From Lysobacteraceae bacterium (GTDB taxonomy: Bacteria; Pseudomonadota; Gammaproteobacteria; Xanthomonadales; Xanthomonadaceae): a DNA stretch of 5,767 bases. Location of the stretch: NCBI GenBank assembly GCA_003449195.1, contig DMID01000229.1, forward strand, positions 1-5,767. The letters are read 5' to 3'. The notes under the pieces are model-generated. The model saw only the letters and a list, made by a program, of their open reading frames with translations, was not told the origin of the DNA and did no database searches. This document shows, piece after piece, positions 1 through 5,589 of the stretch (its first letter is position 1; each line of letters starts with the position of its first letter). The position numbers were made by a program, and so were the translations under genes.

Positions 1-748
1 TGCCCTCCAGCGACAGCGACATCTGCTGGTTGAACAGGTCGGCCGTGCGCGGGGTGAAGTAGTCGGTATGCGGGTCCACCGCACTGGCATAAGCATTGAG
101 GTAGGTCTGGAACACGTCCTCGCCCTTGAGCTGCTGCACCGACGTGGCGATGTTGGCGTAGCGCTTGTCCAGCGTGGTGCGGATGTCTTCGGGCTTCTTG
201 CCGGCCAGCTTCAGCCGCAGCCAGTCGTTCATCACCGACTTGCGCCACAGGTCGTCCAGCTGCGCCGGGGTGGCCCACGGTGCGTCCTTGCGGTCGTACT
301 CGAAGCGCTCGTGGCCGTTGAAATCGAAATTCTGCTTGAGCAAGCCGCGCGCGTAGGCGATGCGCTCTAGCACGCGCTGTTTGTACACCGCGAAGACCTG
401 GTAGGCCGGGTCGAGCTCGCCGTTGCGCAGCTCCGGGCCAATCTGCGGCTTGAGCGGGGCAAAGCGCTCCACGTCGGCGGCGGTGAAATACTGCTTGCCG
501 CCGTCCAGCGCCTCCAGATAGCGCTTGAACACGTCGGCCGACAGCGCCGGCGTCATCGTGCCCGGGCGGTAGGCATAGCGGCTGTCGGACAGCAGCCCGT
601 AGACCAGTTGGCTGGCGGTGGACTGGTCGGCCGTCGGCGCCATCGTGGCCACGCGGTTGTCGCTGCGTGCCTTGAGCGCCAGCGGCGTGCCGGTCAGCAC
701 GAGGGCCGGCACCAGGGCCAGCAGGAACGTGGAAGTCTTGAATTTCAT
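1..748 (-). CDS. prc: Tail-specific (C-terminal processing) periplasmic protease, N-terminal part
   Basis: This is the first 249 codons of a Prc/Tsp protease; the rest runs off the left edge. Prc is a periplasmic serine protease of the S41 family that degrades or trims proteins by their C-terminus and, in E. coli, processes PBP3 and the hydrolase MepS. The translation starts MKFKTSTFLLALVPALVL, a basic then hydrophobic signal peptide with likely cleavage near residues 24-27. After it comes the Prc N-terminal helical domain, with recognisable blocks such as KDAPW, LKLAGKKPEDIRTTLDKRY and DPHTDYFTPR (225-234), and it ends at MSLSLEG (243-249), which in E. coli Prc is followed by the PDZ domain. 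The PDZ domain and the catalytic Ser/Lys pair lie outside the window, so activity cannot be judged. The ATG is chosen because the signal peptide begins there; no good Shine-Dalgarno sequence precedes it. It is separated from lipA by 168 bp and probably has its own promoter. Confidence 0.93.
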   Translation of the reverse strand, partial: MKFKTSTFLLALVPALVLTGTPLALKARSDNRVATMAPTADQSTASQLVYGLLSDSRYAYRPGTMTPALSADVFKRYLEALDGGKQYFTAADVERFAPLKPQIGPELRNGELDPAYQVFAVYKQRVLERIAYARGLLKQNFDFNGHERFEYDRKDAPWATPAQLDDLWRKSVMNDWLRLKLAGKKPEDIRTTLDKRYANIATSVQQLKGEDVFQTYLNAYASAVDPHTDYFTPRTADLFNQQMSLSLEG

Positions 749-882
749 GCGGCGGCTCGATTCCGGCAATACGGATCACAGGCTGGGACAGACTGCGACC
801 ACGCAACAGTGCCGGAAGTTGCAGGCGCTGTCACCCGTGGGCCGCGTCTTTCAGGCTATCGGCCGGGCGTCGAGGAAGATGA
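749..882 (-). other. Upstream region of prc, no clear promoter
   Basis: This is the remainder of the lipA-prc gap. I see no convincing -35/-10 pair and no Shine-Dalgarno sequence next to the prc ATG. It does hold an 8-bp inverted repeat (TTCCGGCA at 761-768, TGCCGGAA at 810-817, 41 bp apart) and a small hairpin, GCAAC (803-807) with GTTGC (818-822), that overlaps the right arm. A promoter for prc is expected here but cannot be placed. Confidence 0.3.
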
Positions 883-917
883 ATGCCGGCTGCGCACGAA
901 GCGCGCGTCGCCGGCAT
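883..917 (-). terminator. Hairpin at the end of lipA, likely operon terminator
   Basis: An 8-bp perfect outer stem (ATGCCGGC at 883-890 with GCCGGCAT at 910-917) encloses a second GC-rich stem (GCGC at 892-895 with GCGC at 901-904, loop ACGAA). It begins on the last base of the lipA stop codon. On the minus strand the hairpin is followed by TTCATCTTCCTC, which is pyrimidine-rich but not a clean U-tract. Its position suggests termination of ybeD-lipB-lipA before prc. Confidence 0.55.
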
Positions 918-1927
918 CAGGCCACCACGCCGGCGGCCTGCTGATCGGCGTGGTAGGACGAACGCACCATCGGCCCGGACGCGACATGGCTGAAGTCCAG
1001 CGCGTAGCCGTATTCCTCCAGCGCCTTGTATTCCTCCGGCGTCCAGTAGCGCAGCACCGGATGGTGGTGGGCGCTGGGCTGCAGGTACTGGCCGATGGTG
1101 ACCATCTCCACGTCGTGCGCGCGCAGGTCGCGCAACGTGCCCTGCACCTGTTCCAGGGTCTCGCCCAGGCCCAGCATGATGCCGGACTTGGTCGGCACGT
1201 CCGGGTGCTGCGCCTTGAAGTTCTTCAGCAGGCTCAGCGACCACTGGTAGTCCGCGCCGGGACGCACGTTGCGGTACAGGTCCGGCACGGTTTCGATGTT
1301 GTGGTTGAACACGTCCGGCGGATTGGCCGCAAGAATGCCCAGCGCGCGCTCCATGCGGCCCTTGCCGCGGAAGTCCGGGGTCAGTATCTCGATGCGCGTG
1401 CGCGGCGACTTTTCGCGGATGGCGGCGATGCAGTCGACGAAATGCTGGGCACCGCCGTCGCGCAGATCGTCGCGGTCCACGCTGGTGATGACCACGTACT
1501 TCAGGTCCATGTCGGCGATGGTCTGCGCCAGGTGTGCGGGCTCGTCGGCATCGGGCGGCTTGGGCCGGCCGTGGGCCACGTCGCAGAACGAGCAGCGCCG
1601 CGTGCAGACCTCGCCGAGGATCATGAAGGTGGCGGTGCCGTGGCCGAAGCACTCGTGGATGTTCGGGCAGCTGGCCTCCTCGCACACCGTCACCAGCCGC
1701 TTGTCGCGCAGCTTGGCCTTGAGCGCCTGCACCGCGTTGCCCGAGGGGATGCGCACGCGGATCCACGAAGGCTTGCGCAGCACCGGCGCATCGACGAACT
1801 GCACCGGCGAGCGGCTGATCTTGTCGCCGGCCAATTGCTTGGCGCCGGCCTCCATCGACGCCGGCAGCGCGCCCTCGGCGACGACCTGCAGGGGAATGGC
1901 ACGGGAAGCGGGCGTGGACTGGCTCAT
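917..1927 (-). CDS. lipA: Lipoyl synthase (radical SAM)
   Basis: LipA is a cytoplasmic radical-SAM enzyme that inserts sulfur at C6 and C8 of protein-bound octanoyl groups, giving lipoyl on the E2 subunits of 2-oxoacid dehydrogenases and on GcvH. The 336-residue protein has both iron-sulfur signatures: CEEASCPNIHEC (Cys82, Cys87, Cys93) for the auxiliary sacrificial cluster and CTRRCSFC (Cys108, Cys112, Cys115) for the SAM cluster. The C-terminal RSSYHAD (322-328) supplies the conserved serine ligand of the auxiliary cluster. VITSVDRDDLRDGGA (146-160) and FNHNIETV (207-214) are further family blocks. E. coli LipA has 321 residues, so this one carries a slightly longer N-terminus. It starts 30 bp after the lipB stop in the same direction, so the two are almost certainly co-transcribed. 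The Shine-Dalgarno sequence before the ATG is weak (AGAG at best). All key residues are present and I see no damage. Confidence 0.98.
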   Translation of the reverse strand: MSQSTPASRAIPLQVVAEGALPASMEAGAKQLAGDKISRSPVQFVDAPVLRKPSWIRVRIPSGNAVQALKAKLRDKRLVTVCEEASCPNIHECFGHGTATFMILGEVCTRRCSFCDVAHGRPKPPDADEPAHLAQTIADMDLKYVVITSVDRDDLRDGGAQHFVDCIAAIREKSPRTRIEILTPDFRGKGRMERALGILAANPPDVFNHNIETVPDLYRNVRPGADYQWSLSLLKNFKAQHPDVPTKSGIMLGLGETLEQVQGTLRDLRAHDVEMVTIGQYLQPSAHHHPVLRYWTPEEYKALEEYGYALDFSHVASGPMVRSSYHADQQAAGVVA

Positions 1928-1957
1928 CGGCTCTGGGTCGGGTGGCGGCGGTCGGAA

Positions 1958-2683
1958 TCAGGCCGCGGGAGAAAGGTCGGGCAATGCCAGTTCGGCATGC
2001 GGCTCCAGCCCGAACTGGCGGCCCAGTTGCTCGACGAGCACCGGCTTGACCGCGTCCAGCCCGGACGGACCGCCCAAGTCTAGCACCGAGGTCATGTGCA
2101 GGCCGACGTAGCCGCAAGGGTTGATGCGGTGGAACGGTTCCAGATCCATCGCCACGTTGAAAGCCAGACCGTGGAAGGTGCGCCCGTGGCGCACCCGCAC
2201 GCCCAGCGAGGCGATCTTGGCCCCGCCGACATAGACGCCGGGCATGCCTTCGCGGCGCTCGGCGCCGATGTTCCATTCGTCCAGCGTGTCGATGATGGCC
2301 TGTTCGATGCGGCACACGTAATCGCGCACGCCGACGCCGAGCCGGCGCAGGTCCAGCAGCGGATAGGCCACGATCTGGCCCGGCCCGTGGTAGGTGACCT
2401 GACCGCCGCGATCGACGTGGATCACCGGGATGTCGCCCGGCGCCAGCACGTGCTCGGGCTTGCCGGCCTGGCCGAGGGTGAACACCGGCTCGTGCTCGAC
2501 CAGCCATAGCTCGTCGGCCGTGGCCTCGTCGCGCGCATCGGTGAAGCGCTGCATCGCATGCCACACCGGCTCGTAGGGCTGACGACCGAGGTCGCGCACG
2601 ACGACCGGGCGCGGCGCAACTGGCGGTGCGGCCTCCCCGGCATCGGCGCAGGCGCCCGCCGGGGTGCCGTTCACAGCGTCCAC
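1958..2683 (-). CDS. lipB: Octanoyl-[ACP]:protein N-octanoyltransferase
   Basis: LipB moves octanoate from acyl carrier protein to the lysine of lipoyl domains, making the substrate of LipA. The translation has the full family pattern: LWLVEHEPVFTLGQAGKPEH (59-78), DRGGQVTYHGPGQ (91-103), GVYVGGAKIASLG (149-161) with catalytic Lys156, FHGLAFNVAMDL (170-181) and RINPCGY (186-192) with catalytic Cys190. At 241 residues it is longer than E. coli LipB (213). The homologous part begins near residue 26 (RPVVVRDLG), and the first 25 residues are an Ala/Pro-rich extension of low complexity. The start is a GTG at 2683, which overlaps ybeD by 13 bp; GGAAG lies 4 nt upstream. A second in-frame GTG at 2674 overlaps the ybeD stop as GTGA and would give 238 residues. 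The overlap points to translational coupling with ybeD. Function is certain; the exact start is not. Confidence 0.97.
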   Translation of the reverse strand: MDAVNGTPAGACADAGEAAPPVAPRPVVVRDLGRQPYEPVWHAMQRFTDARDEATADELWLVEHEPVFTLGQAGKPEHVLAPGDIPVIHVDRGGQVTYHGPGQIVAYPLLDLRRLGVGVRDYVCRIEQAIIDTLDEWNIGAERREGMPGVYVGGAKIASLGVRVRHGRTFHGLAFNVAMDLEPFHRINPCGYVGLHMTSVLDLGGPSGLDAVKPVLVEQLGRQFGLEPHAELALPDLSPAA

Positions 2684-2949
2684 TTCACTTCCGGATGCTC
2701 GCGCAAGGCCTGATGCGCGGCGTCGTACTGCTCGCGGCTGTCGGCCTCGATGGCGATGCGCACCGACACGTACTTGCCGTTGCTGGAAAGCCGCGTGCCG
2801 ACCTGTTCGTGCAGCACCTTCACGCCGGATGCGGCAAGCAGGCGGGGCAGCTCGGTTTCCAGGCCGATCCCGGCCGCGCCCATCGCGCTGAGCTCGAACG
2901 TGCCCGGGAACTGGAAGCCGTGTTCTGGGTTGTCGGATTTGATGTCCAT
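2671..2949 (-). CDS. ybeD: DUF493 / YbeD family protein
   Basis: This is a 92-residue protein of the DUF493 (YbeD) family, a small ACT-like alpha/beta fold of unsettled biochemical function. YbeD is often encoded next to lipB, which suggests a regulatory or accessory link to lipoate synthesis (inference). Family features seen are FQFPGTFELSAMG (12-24, compare the FPTPFTYKVMG of E. coli YbeD), GTRLSSNGKYVSVRIAIEA (51-69, the conserved SSKGNYHSVSITI block) and the C-terminal EVKWTL. E. coli YbeD has 87 residues, so the length fits. The reading frame stays open for another 66 codons upstream, into the CsgG-like gene, but that stretch looks like out-of-frame translation and no alternative start near the ATG fits the family. 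There is no Shine-Dalgarno sequence; a promoter-like -10 lies just before the ATG. It is the first gene of ybeD-lipB-lipA and overlaps lipB by 13 bp. Confidence 0.93.
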   Translation of the reverse strand: MDIKSDNPEHGFQFPGTFELSAMGAAGIGLETELPRLLAASGVKVLHEQVGTRLSSNGKYVSVRIAIEADSREQYDAAHQALREHPEVKWTL

Positions 2950-2984
2950 GTCCGGATTATCGGGGCAGGCCCGGACAAACCCAA
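2950..2984 (-). promoter_or_regulatory. Putative sigma-70 promoter of ybeD-lipB-lipA, possibly leaderless
   Basis: On the minus strand TTGGGT (2984-2979) and GATAAT (2961-2956) are separated by exactly 17 bp. The -10 matches the consensus at 5 of 6 positions and the -35 at 3 of 6. Only 6 bases (CCGGAC) separate the -10 from the ybeD ATG, so the expected transcription start falls on or next to the A of the start codon. No ribosome binding site is present, which agrees with a leaderless message. The site lies just beyond the hairpin that follows the CsgG-like gene, as expected for a new transcription unit. Confidence 0.45.
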
Positions 2985-3022
2985 GGGCAAGGGCCTTCTC
3001 CGAGCCGATCGCCCGAAACGGC

Positions 3023-3045
3023 AAGGGCCGCGCAAGGCGGCCCTT
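3023..3045 (-). terminator. Hairpin after the CsgG-like gene, putative terminator
   Basis: AAGGGCCGC (3023-3031) pairs perfectly with GCGGCCCTT (3037-3045) around a 5-nt loop, 22 bp beyond the stop codon of the CsgG-like gene. On the minus strand it is followed by GCCGTTTC, a poor U-tract, so termination may be partial and some readthrough into ybeD is possible. Confidence 0.55.
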
Positions 3046-3067
3046 CCGTCGTCGCCGATGGCGAGGC

Positions 3068-4054
3068 TTACTTGGCCAGCTCGACCATGTTGGACGACAC
3101 CCAGCCCTTGTTGCCCAGCTCGTCCTCGACCTCGAACATCGAGCCATCCTTTTCGCCGGTCGGGTACAGCATCATGCCGGCGTCAAGCTCGCGCACCGCC
3201 TTGCCGGTGCCCTTGGCATTGGCCAGCAGGCGGCCCGGGCGGGTCACGGTGAAGGCCTGCTTGACGTTGGCCGCCGAGGCGTTGTCGGTCAAACCGCCCA
3301 ACTGGCCGACGATGTCGGTATAGGCCTGCAGATAGGCCAGCGTGATGACCTGGCCGATCTCGGTGTTGGTATAGCCGCTGACGCCGGCCGCGCCGAAGCC
3401 GCTGCCGCCGAACAGGCCGCCGCTGGCGCCCCAGCCGATGTCGTTCTTCTTGGCATTGCCCTCGGCCATGGCCACCTGCTCGGACGAGCGCACGTCGGTC
3501 ACGGTCAGCACCACGTCGGCGGTCTTGCTCTTCAGGTTCAGGCCGCTGGCCAGCACGCCGGCCTTGCCGCCGATCAGGCCGCCGATCAGGCCGCCCAGCG
3601 CATTGCCGCCGGCATTGCTGTTCTGCGCGATCAGGTCGGGCACCATCACGTAATCGGCCGCCTTGATCTGGCCCTTGCCGATGTTCGACTTGGCACGCAG
3701 ATCGCCGCTGGAGGCCAGCCCGCGCTCGTACTGCGCGGCCGCCATGCCGGCGCCACGGTCGACCAGCGTGAAGCAGCGCGACTTGTTGACGAACACCTTG
3801 ATCAGCTTGGACGGCGCCGGCAGCTGCTGGCCGGTCCACCAGTTCACCGCGTCTTCCGGCTCGATCACCGAGATCGTGCCGATCGGCTTGGAGCAGGTCG
3901 GGATCTGCGCGACGCCTTCCTTGCGCTGTTCCTGGGCGGTGCCCTGCTTCTTGAACATGTCCTTGAGCGCGGCCGAAGCCGGCGCACTGGCCAGACAGGC
4001 CATCAAGGCAGTACCCGCCACCAGGGCGGTCGGTCGCGACATCCGGTTGTTCAT
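3068..4054 (-). CDS. CsgG-like exported protein with C-terminal SH3-like domain
   Basis: The 328-residue protein starts with a signal peptide (MNNRMSRPTALVAGTALMAC). This could be cut after ASA (residue 28) by signal peptidase I, or at the imperfect lipobox LMAC, making Cys20 a lipid anchor. Residues about 52-252 follow the CsgG pattern: KSRCFTLVDRGAGMAAAQYE (91-110) matches the CsgG stretch SKWFIPLERQGLQNLLNER, KAADYVMVPDLI (131-142) matches LTAANIMVEGSII, ADVVLTVTDVRSSEQV (179-194) matches IAVNLRVVNVSTGEV, and GYTNTEIGQVITLAYLQA (227-244) matches GYTSNEPVMLCLMSAIE. Two Gly-rich stretches (149-171 and 209-227) occupy the places where CsgG has its transmembrane hairpins. Residues about 268-328, ending GWVSSNMVELAK, resemble a bacterial SH3 domain. 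CsgG forms the outer-membrane pore for curli subunits, but no curli gene lies in this window, so the role here is unknown; an envelope-anchored assembly is an inference. The start is supported by AGGGA 6 nt upstream and by the signal peptide. The upstream in-frame extension is not credible. Confidence 0.85.
   Translation of the reverse strand: MNNRMSRPTALVAGTALMACLASAPASAALKDMFKKQGTAQEQRKEGVAQIPTCSKPIGTISVIEPEDAVNWWTGQQLPAPSKLIKVFVNKSRCFTLVDRGAGMAAAQYERGLASSGDLRAKSNIGKGQIKAADYVMVPDLIAQNSNAGGNALGGLIGGLIGGKAGVLASGLNLKSKTADVVLTVTDVRSSEQVAMAEGNAKKNDIGWGASGGLFGGSGFGAAGVSGYTNTEIGQVITLAYLQAYTDIVGQLGGLTDNASAANVKQAFTVTRPGRLLANAKGTGKAVRELDAGMMLYPTGEKDGSMFEVEDELGNKGWVSSNMVELAK
3566..3595 (-). repeat. 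12-bp tandem repeat encoding GGLIGGLIGG
   Basis: The unit GCCGATCAGGCC is present twice without mismatch at 3569-3592, and identity at a 12-bp period extends over 3566-3595 (2.5 copies). It encodes residues 154-163 of the CsgG-like protein, GGLI-GGLI-GG. The in-frame period could lengthen or shorten the glycine-rich segment by four residues through slippage. Confidence 0.85.
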
Positions 4055-4060
4055 TTCGTT

Positions 4061-4065
4061 TCCCT
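4061..4065 (-). promoter_or_regulatory. Ribosome binding site of the CsgG-like gene
   Basis: AGGGA on the minus strand lies 6 nt before the ATG at 4054. This is the best Shine-Dalgarno sequence of the left two thirds of the window. It decides between the ATG at 4054 and the in-frame ATG at 4042 (MSRP), which has no comparable site. Confidence 0.7.
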
Positions 4066-4156
4066 GCTGGTTCTGTTTCCGATGTGCTTGATCACGCATC
4101 CCGGCATGCGGGCGCCCCTCTGGCAGGCACGTCCTCGACGGATTCGCGCCTCGCCC

Positions 4157-4191
4157 TGAATGGATGATAAGCGATACTGGTTTCAGGAAAC
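4157..4191 (-). promoter_or_regulatory. Candidate promoter of the CsgG-like gene
   Basis: TATCAT (4169-4164 on the minus strand) matches the -10 consensus at 5 of 6 positions and would give an untranslated leader of about 100 nt. No good -35 stands at 15-18 bp. Instead that place is taken by the inverted repeat GTTTC-CT-GAAAC (4180-4191), which could bind an activator or repressor. The assignment rests mainly on the -10 and on the gap position. Confidence 0.3.
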
Positions 4192-4230
4192 GCCACATCG
4201 CGCCGCAGGAAATTTCCGACCCCGCATGCG

Positions 4231-4258
4231 ACGGGAGCCGGCTGCTGCCGGCTCCCGT
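4231..4258 (-). terminator. Perfect 12-bp-stem hairpin after the carboxypeptidase gene
   Basis: ACGGGAGCCGGC (4231-4242) pairs without mismatch with GCCGGCTCCCGT (4247-4258) around the 4-nt loop TGCT. It starts 26 bp after the stop codon of the carboxypeptidase gene. There is no U-tract on the minus strand (the next bases are CGCATGCGGGG), so it may act as a transcript-stabilising 3' end or a U-less terminator. Its position between two genes with separate promoters favours a transcript end. Confidence 0.6.
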
Positions 4259-4284
4259 TAGGAATCCCGTTCGCCGGCAAGGCG

Positions 4285-5475
4285 TCAGGACTTCCACCAC
4301 ATCATGAAAGCATCCCACAGGCGCTTGAAGAAGCCGCCCAGCTCCACGCCGTCCACGGCGACCAGCGGCGCCTGCGCGACCACCTTGCCGTCCAGCGTCA
4401 CCTTGACCGTGCCGACCGCCTGCCCCTTGGCGATCGGCGCCACCAGCTGCTTGGGCACCTCGATGCTGGGCTTGAGCTCGTTGTAGCGGCCGCGCGCGAC
4501 GCTGACCAGCAAGGGCTGGGCGACGCCGAGCTGCACTTGGTCGGCAGCGCCCTTCCACACCTTTTGCCGGGTGACGGCCTTGCCCGGCTCGTACAGGCGA
4601 TGCGTCTCGAAGAAGCGGAAACCCCAGTTGAGCAGCGCCAGGCTGTCATCGGCGCGCTGCTTCTCCGAGGTATCGCCCATCACCACGGTGACCAGGCGCT
4701 GGTCGCCGCGCTGGGCCGAATTCATGATGCAGTAGCCGGCCTCCGAGGTATGCCCGGTCTTGATGCCGTCCACGCTGGCATCGCGCCACAGCAGCAGGTT
4801 GCGGTTCGGCTGGGTGATGCCGTTGACCGTCAGTTCCTTGATCTTGTTGTAGGCATAGGTCTCGGGGAAATCGCGGATCAGCGCGCGGCCCAGCAGGGCC
4901 ATGTCATAGGCGCTGGAATAGTGGCCTTCGGCGGTCAGGCCGGTGGCATCGACGAAGTGCGAATCCTTCATGCCGATGCGCTGGGCATAGCTGTTCATCA
5001 GGGAGGCGAAAGCCTCCTCGCTGCCGGCCACGTGCTCGGCCAGCGCGATGGCCGCATCGTTGCCGGACTGCACCACCATGCCGCGCTCCATGTCCTGCAA
5101 CGGCGCGGTGCTGTTGACCGGGAAGCCGCTGTAGCTGCCGTCGGTGCCCGCGCCGCCCTTGCGCCACGCGTTCTCGGACATCGTCACCGCGTCTTCGTTG
5201 CGCACCTTTCCGTTCTTCACTTCGGCGGCGATGACGTAGGAAGTCATCACCTTGGTCATGCTGGCCGGCGCCAGGTGCGCGTGGATGTTCTCGCCCGCCA
5301 GTACCTGCCCGGAGGCGTAGTCCATCACGATCCACGCCTTGGACACGGCCGGTGCCGGTGCCGGCGGAATCGACACCACGGCAGGGGCCGCCGGCGGCAG
5401 CGGGGCCGGGGTCTGGGCAAATGCCAGCCCTGCGGCAAGCGTGATCGCGGTGGCGGCGGCAAAGCGGTACTTCAT
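4285..5475 (-). CDS. dacC: D-alanyl-D-alanine carboxypeptidase, PBP5/6 type
   Basis: This is a low-molecular-weight penicillin-binding protein that removes the terminal D-alanine of peptidoglycan pentapeptides in the periplasm and so limits cross-linking. The 396 residues show a signal peptide (1-20, cut at AFA/Q), then a Pro/Ala-rich linker (22-44). The S11 transpeptidase-fold domain follows, with the catalytic motifs SMTK (Ser72, Lys75), SGN (137-139) and KTG (239-241). After it comes the beta-sheet C-terminal domain of PBP5 (about 295-375) and a terminal amphipathic helix, GGFFKRLWDAFMMWWKS (380-396). That helix, rich in Trp, Phe and basic residues, anchors such enzymes to the outer face of the inner membrane. 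The start has GAGGAG 10 nt upstream and begins the signal peptide. The length fits E. coli PBP5 and PBP6 (about 400). It could equally be named dacA; paralogues cannot be told apart from this window. It lies directly downstream of the SPOR-domain gene, an arrangement typical of rlpA-dac clusters. Confidence 0.96.
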   Translation of the reverse strand: MKYRFAAATAITLAAGLAFAQTPAPLPPAAPAVVSIPPAPAPAVSKAWIVMDYASGQVLAGENIHAHLAPASMTKVMTSYVIAAEVKNGKVRNEDAVTMSENAWRKGGAGTDGSYSGFPVNSTAPLQDMERGMVVQSGNDAAIALAEHVAGSEEAFASLMNSYAQRIGMKDSHFVDATGLTAEGHYSSAYDMALLGRALIRDFPETYAYNKIKELTVNGITQPNRNLLLWRDASVDGIKTGHTSEAGYCIMNSAQRGDQRLVTVVMGDTSEKQRADDSLALLNWGFRFFETHRLYEPGKAVTRQKVWKGAADQVQLGVAQPLLVSVARGRYNELKPSIEVPKQLVAPIAKGQAVGTVKVTLDGKVVAQAPLVAVDGVELGGFFKRLWDAFMMWWKS

Positions 5476-5485
5476 GAGCGGGCAA

Positions 5486-5491
5486 CTCCTC
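5486..5491 (-). promoter_or_regulatory. Ribosome binding site of the carboxypeptidase gene
   Basis: GAGGAG on the minus strand lies 10 nt before the ATG at 5475. It is a strong match at slightly long spacing and supports that start. Confidence 0.65.
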
Positions 5492-5520
5492 GGAGCCAGA
5501 TGGCCGGTAACGGGAAAGGC

Positions 5521-5549
5521 ATTGTAGTGAGCCCGCGCGACAGGCGCGG
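5521..5549 (-). promoter_or_regulatory. Candidate -10 of the carboxypeptidase promoter with an upstream inverted repeat
   Basis: TACAAT (5526-5521 on the minus strand) matches the -10 consensus at 5 of 6 positions and would give a leader of about 40 nt. No -35 match stands at 16-18 bp. A hairpin CCGCGC-GACAG-GCGCGG (5533-5549 on the plus strand) lies just upstream. It may be a weak, U-less terminator of the SPOR-domain gene or an operator overlapping the promoter. Confidence 0.4.
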
Positions 5550-5589
5550 CGCACTGTTCAGCGCAACGACAGCCGTCTTGCCGGTGCGG

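Noticed and set aside
608..2083. A 491-codon open frame on the plus strand opposite lipA
   Set aside because: It is an antisense shadow, rich in Arg, Ala, His and Gly, with no recognisable domain. It runs through the end of lipB, all of lipA, the gap and the start of prc.
831..2564. A 577-codon open frame on the minus strand across lipB and lipA
   Set aside because: It is out of frame with both genes, which carry all catalytic residues. The product is Arg/Ala/Gly-rich, as expected of a shadow frame in GC-rich DNA.
2950..3147. Upstream extension of ybeD to a 158-residue protein
   Set aside because: The extra 66 residues are basic, unlike the family, and run into the CsgG-like gene. The 92-residue form matches the usual DUF493 length.
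2750..4159. A 469-codon open frame on the plus strand opposite the CsgG-like gene
   Set aside because: It is a low-complexity antisense translation; the minus-strand gene has a signal peptide, a ribosome binding site and family motifs.
4092..4280. A 62-codon small gene between the carboxypeptidase and CsgG-like genes
   Set aside because: It is translated through the perfect hairpin at 4231-4258, has no ribosome binding site and resembles nothing known; more likely non-coding.
4055..4558. N-terminal extension of the CsgG-like reading frame by 168 codons
   Set aside because: It would overlap the end of the carboxypeptidase gene and run through the gap. Its sequence is low-complexity Arg/Ala/Gly, and the internal ATG at 4054 has a ribosome binding site and starts a signal peptide.
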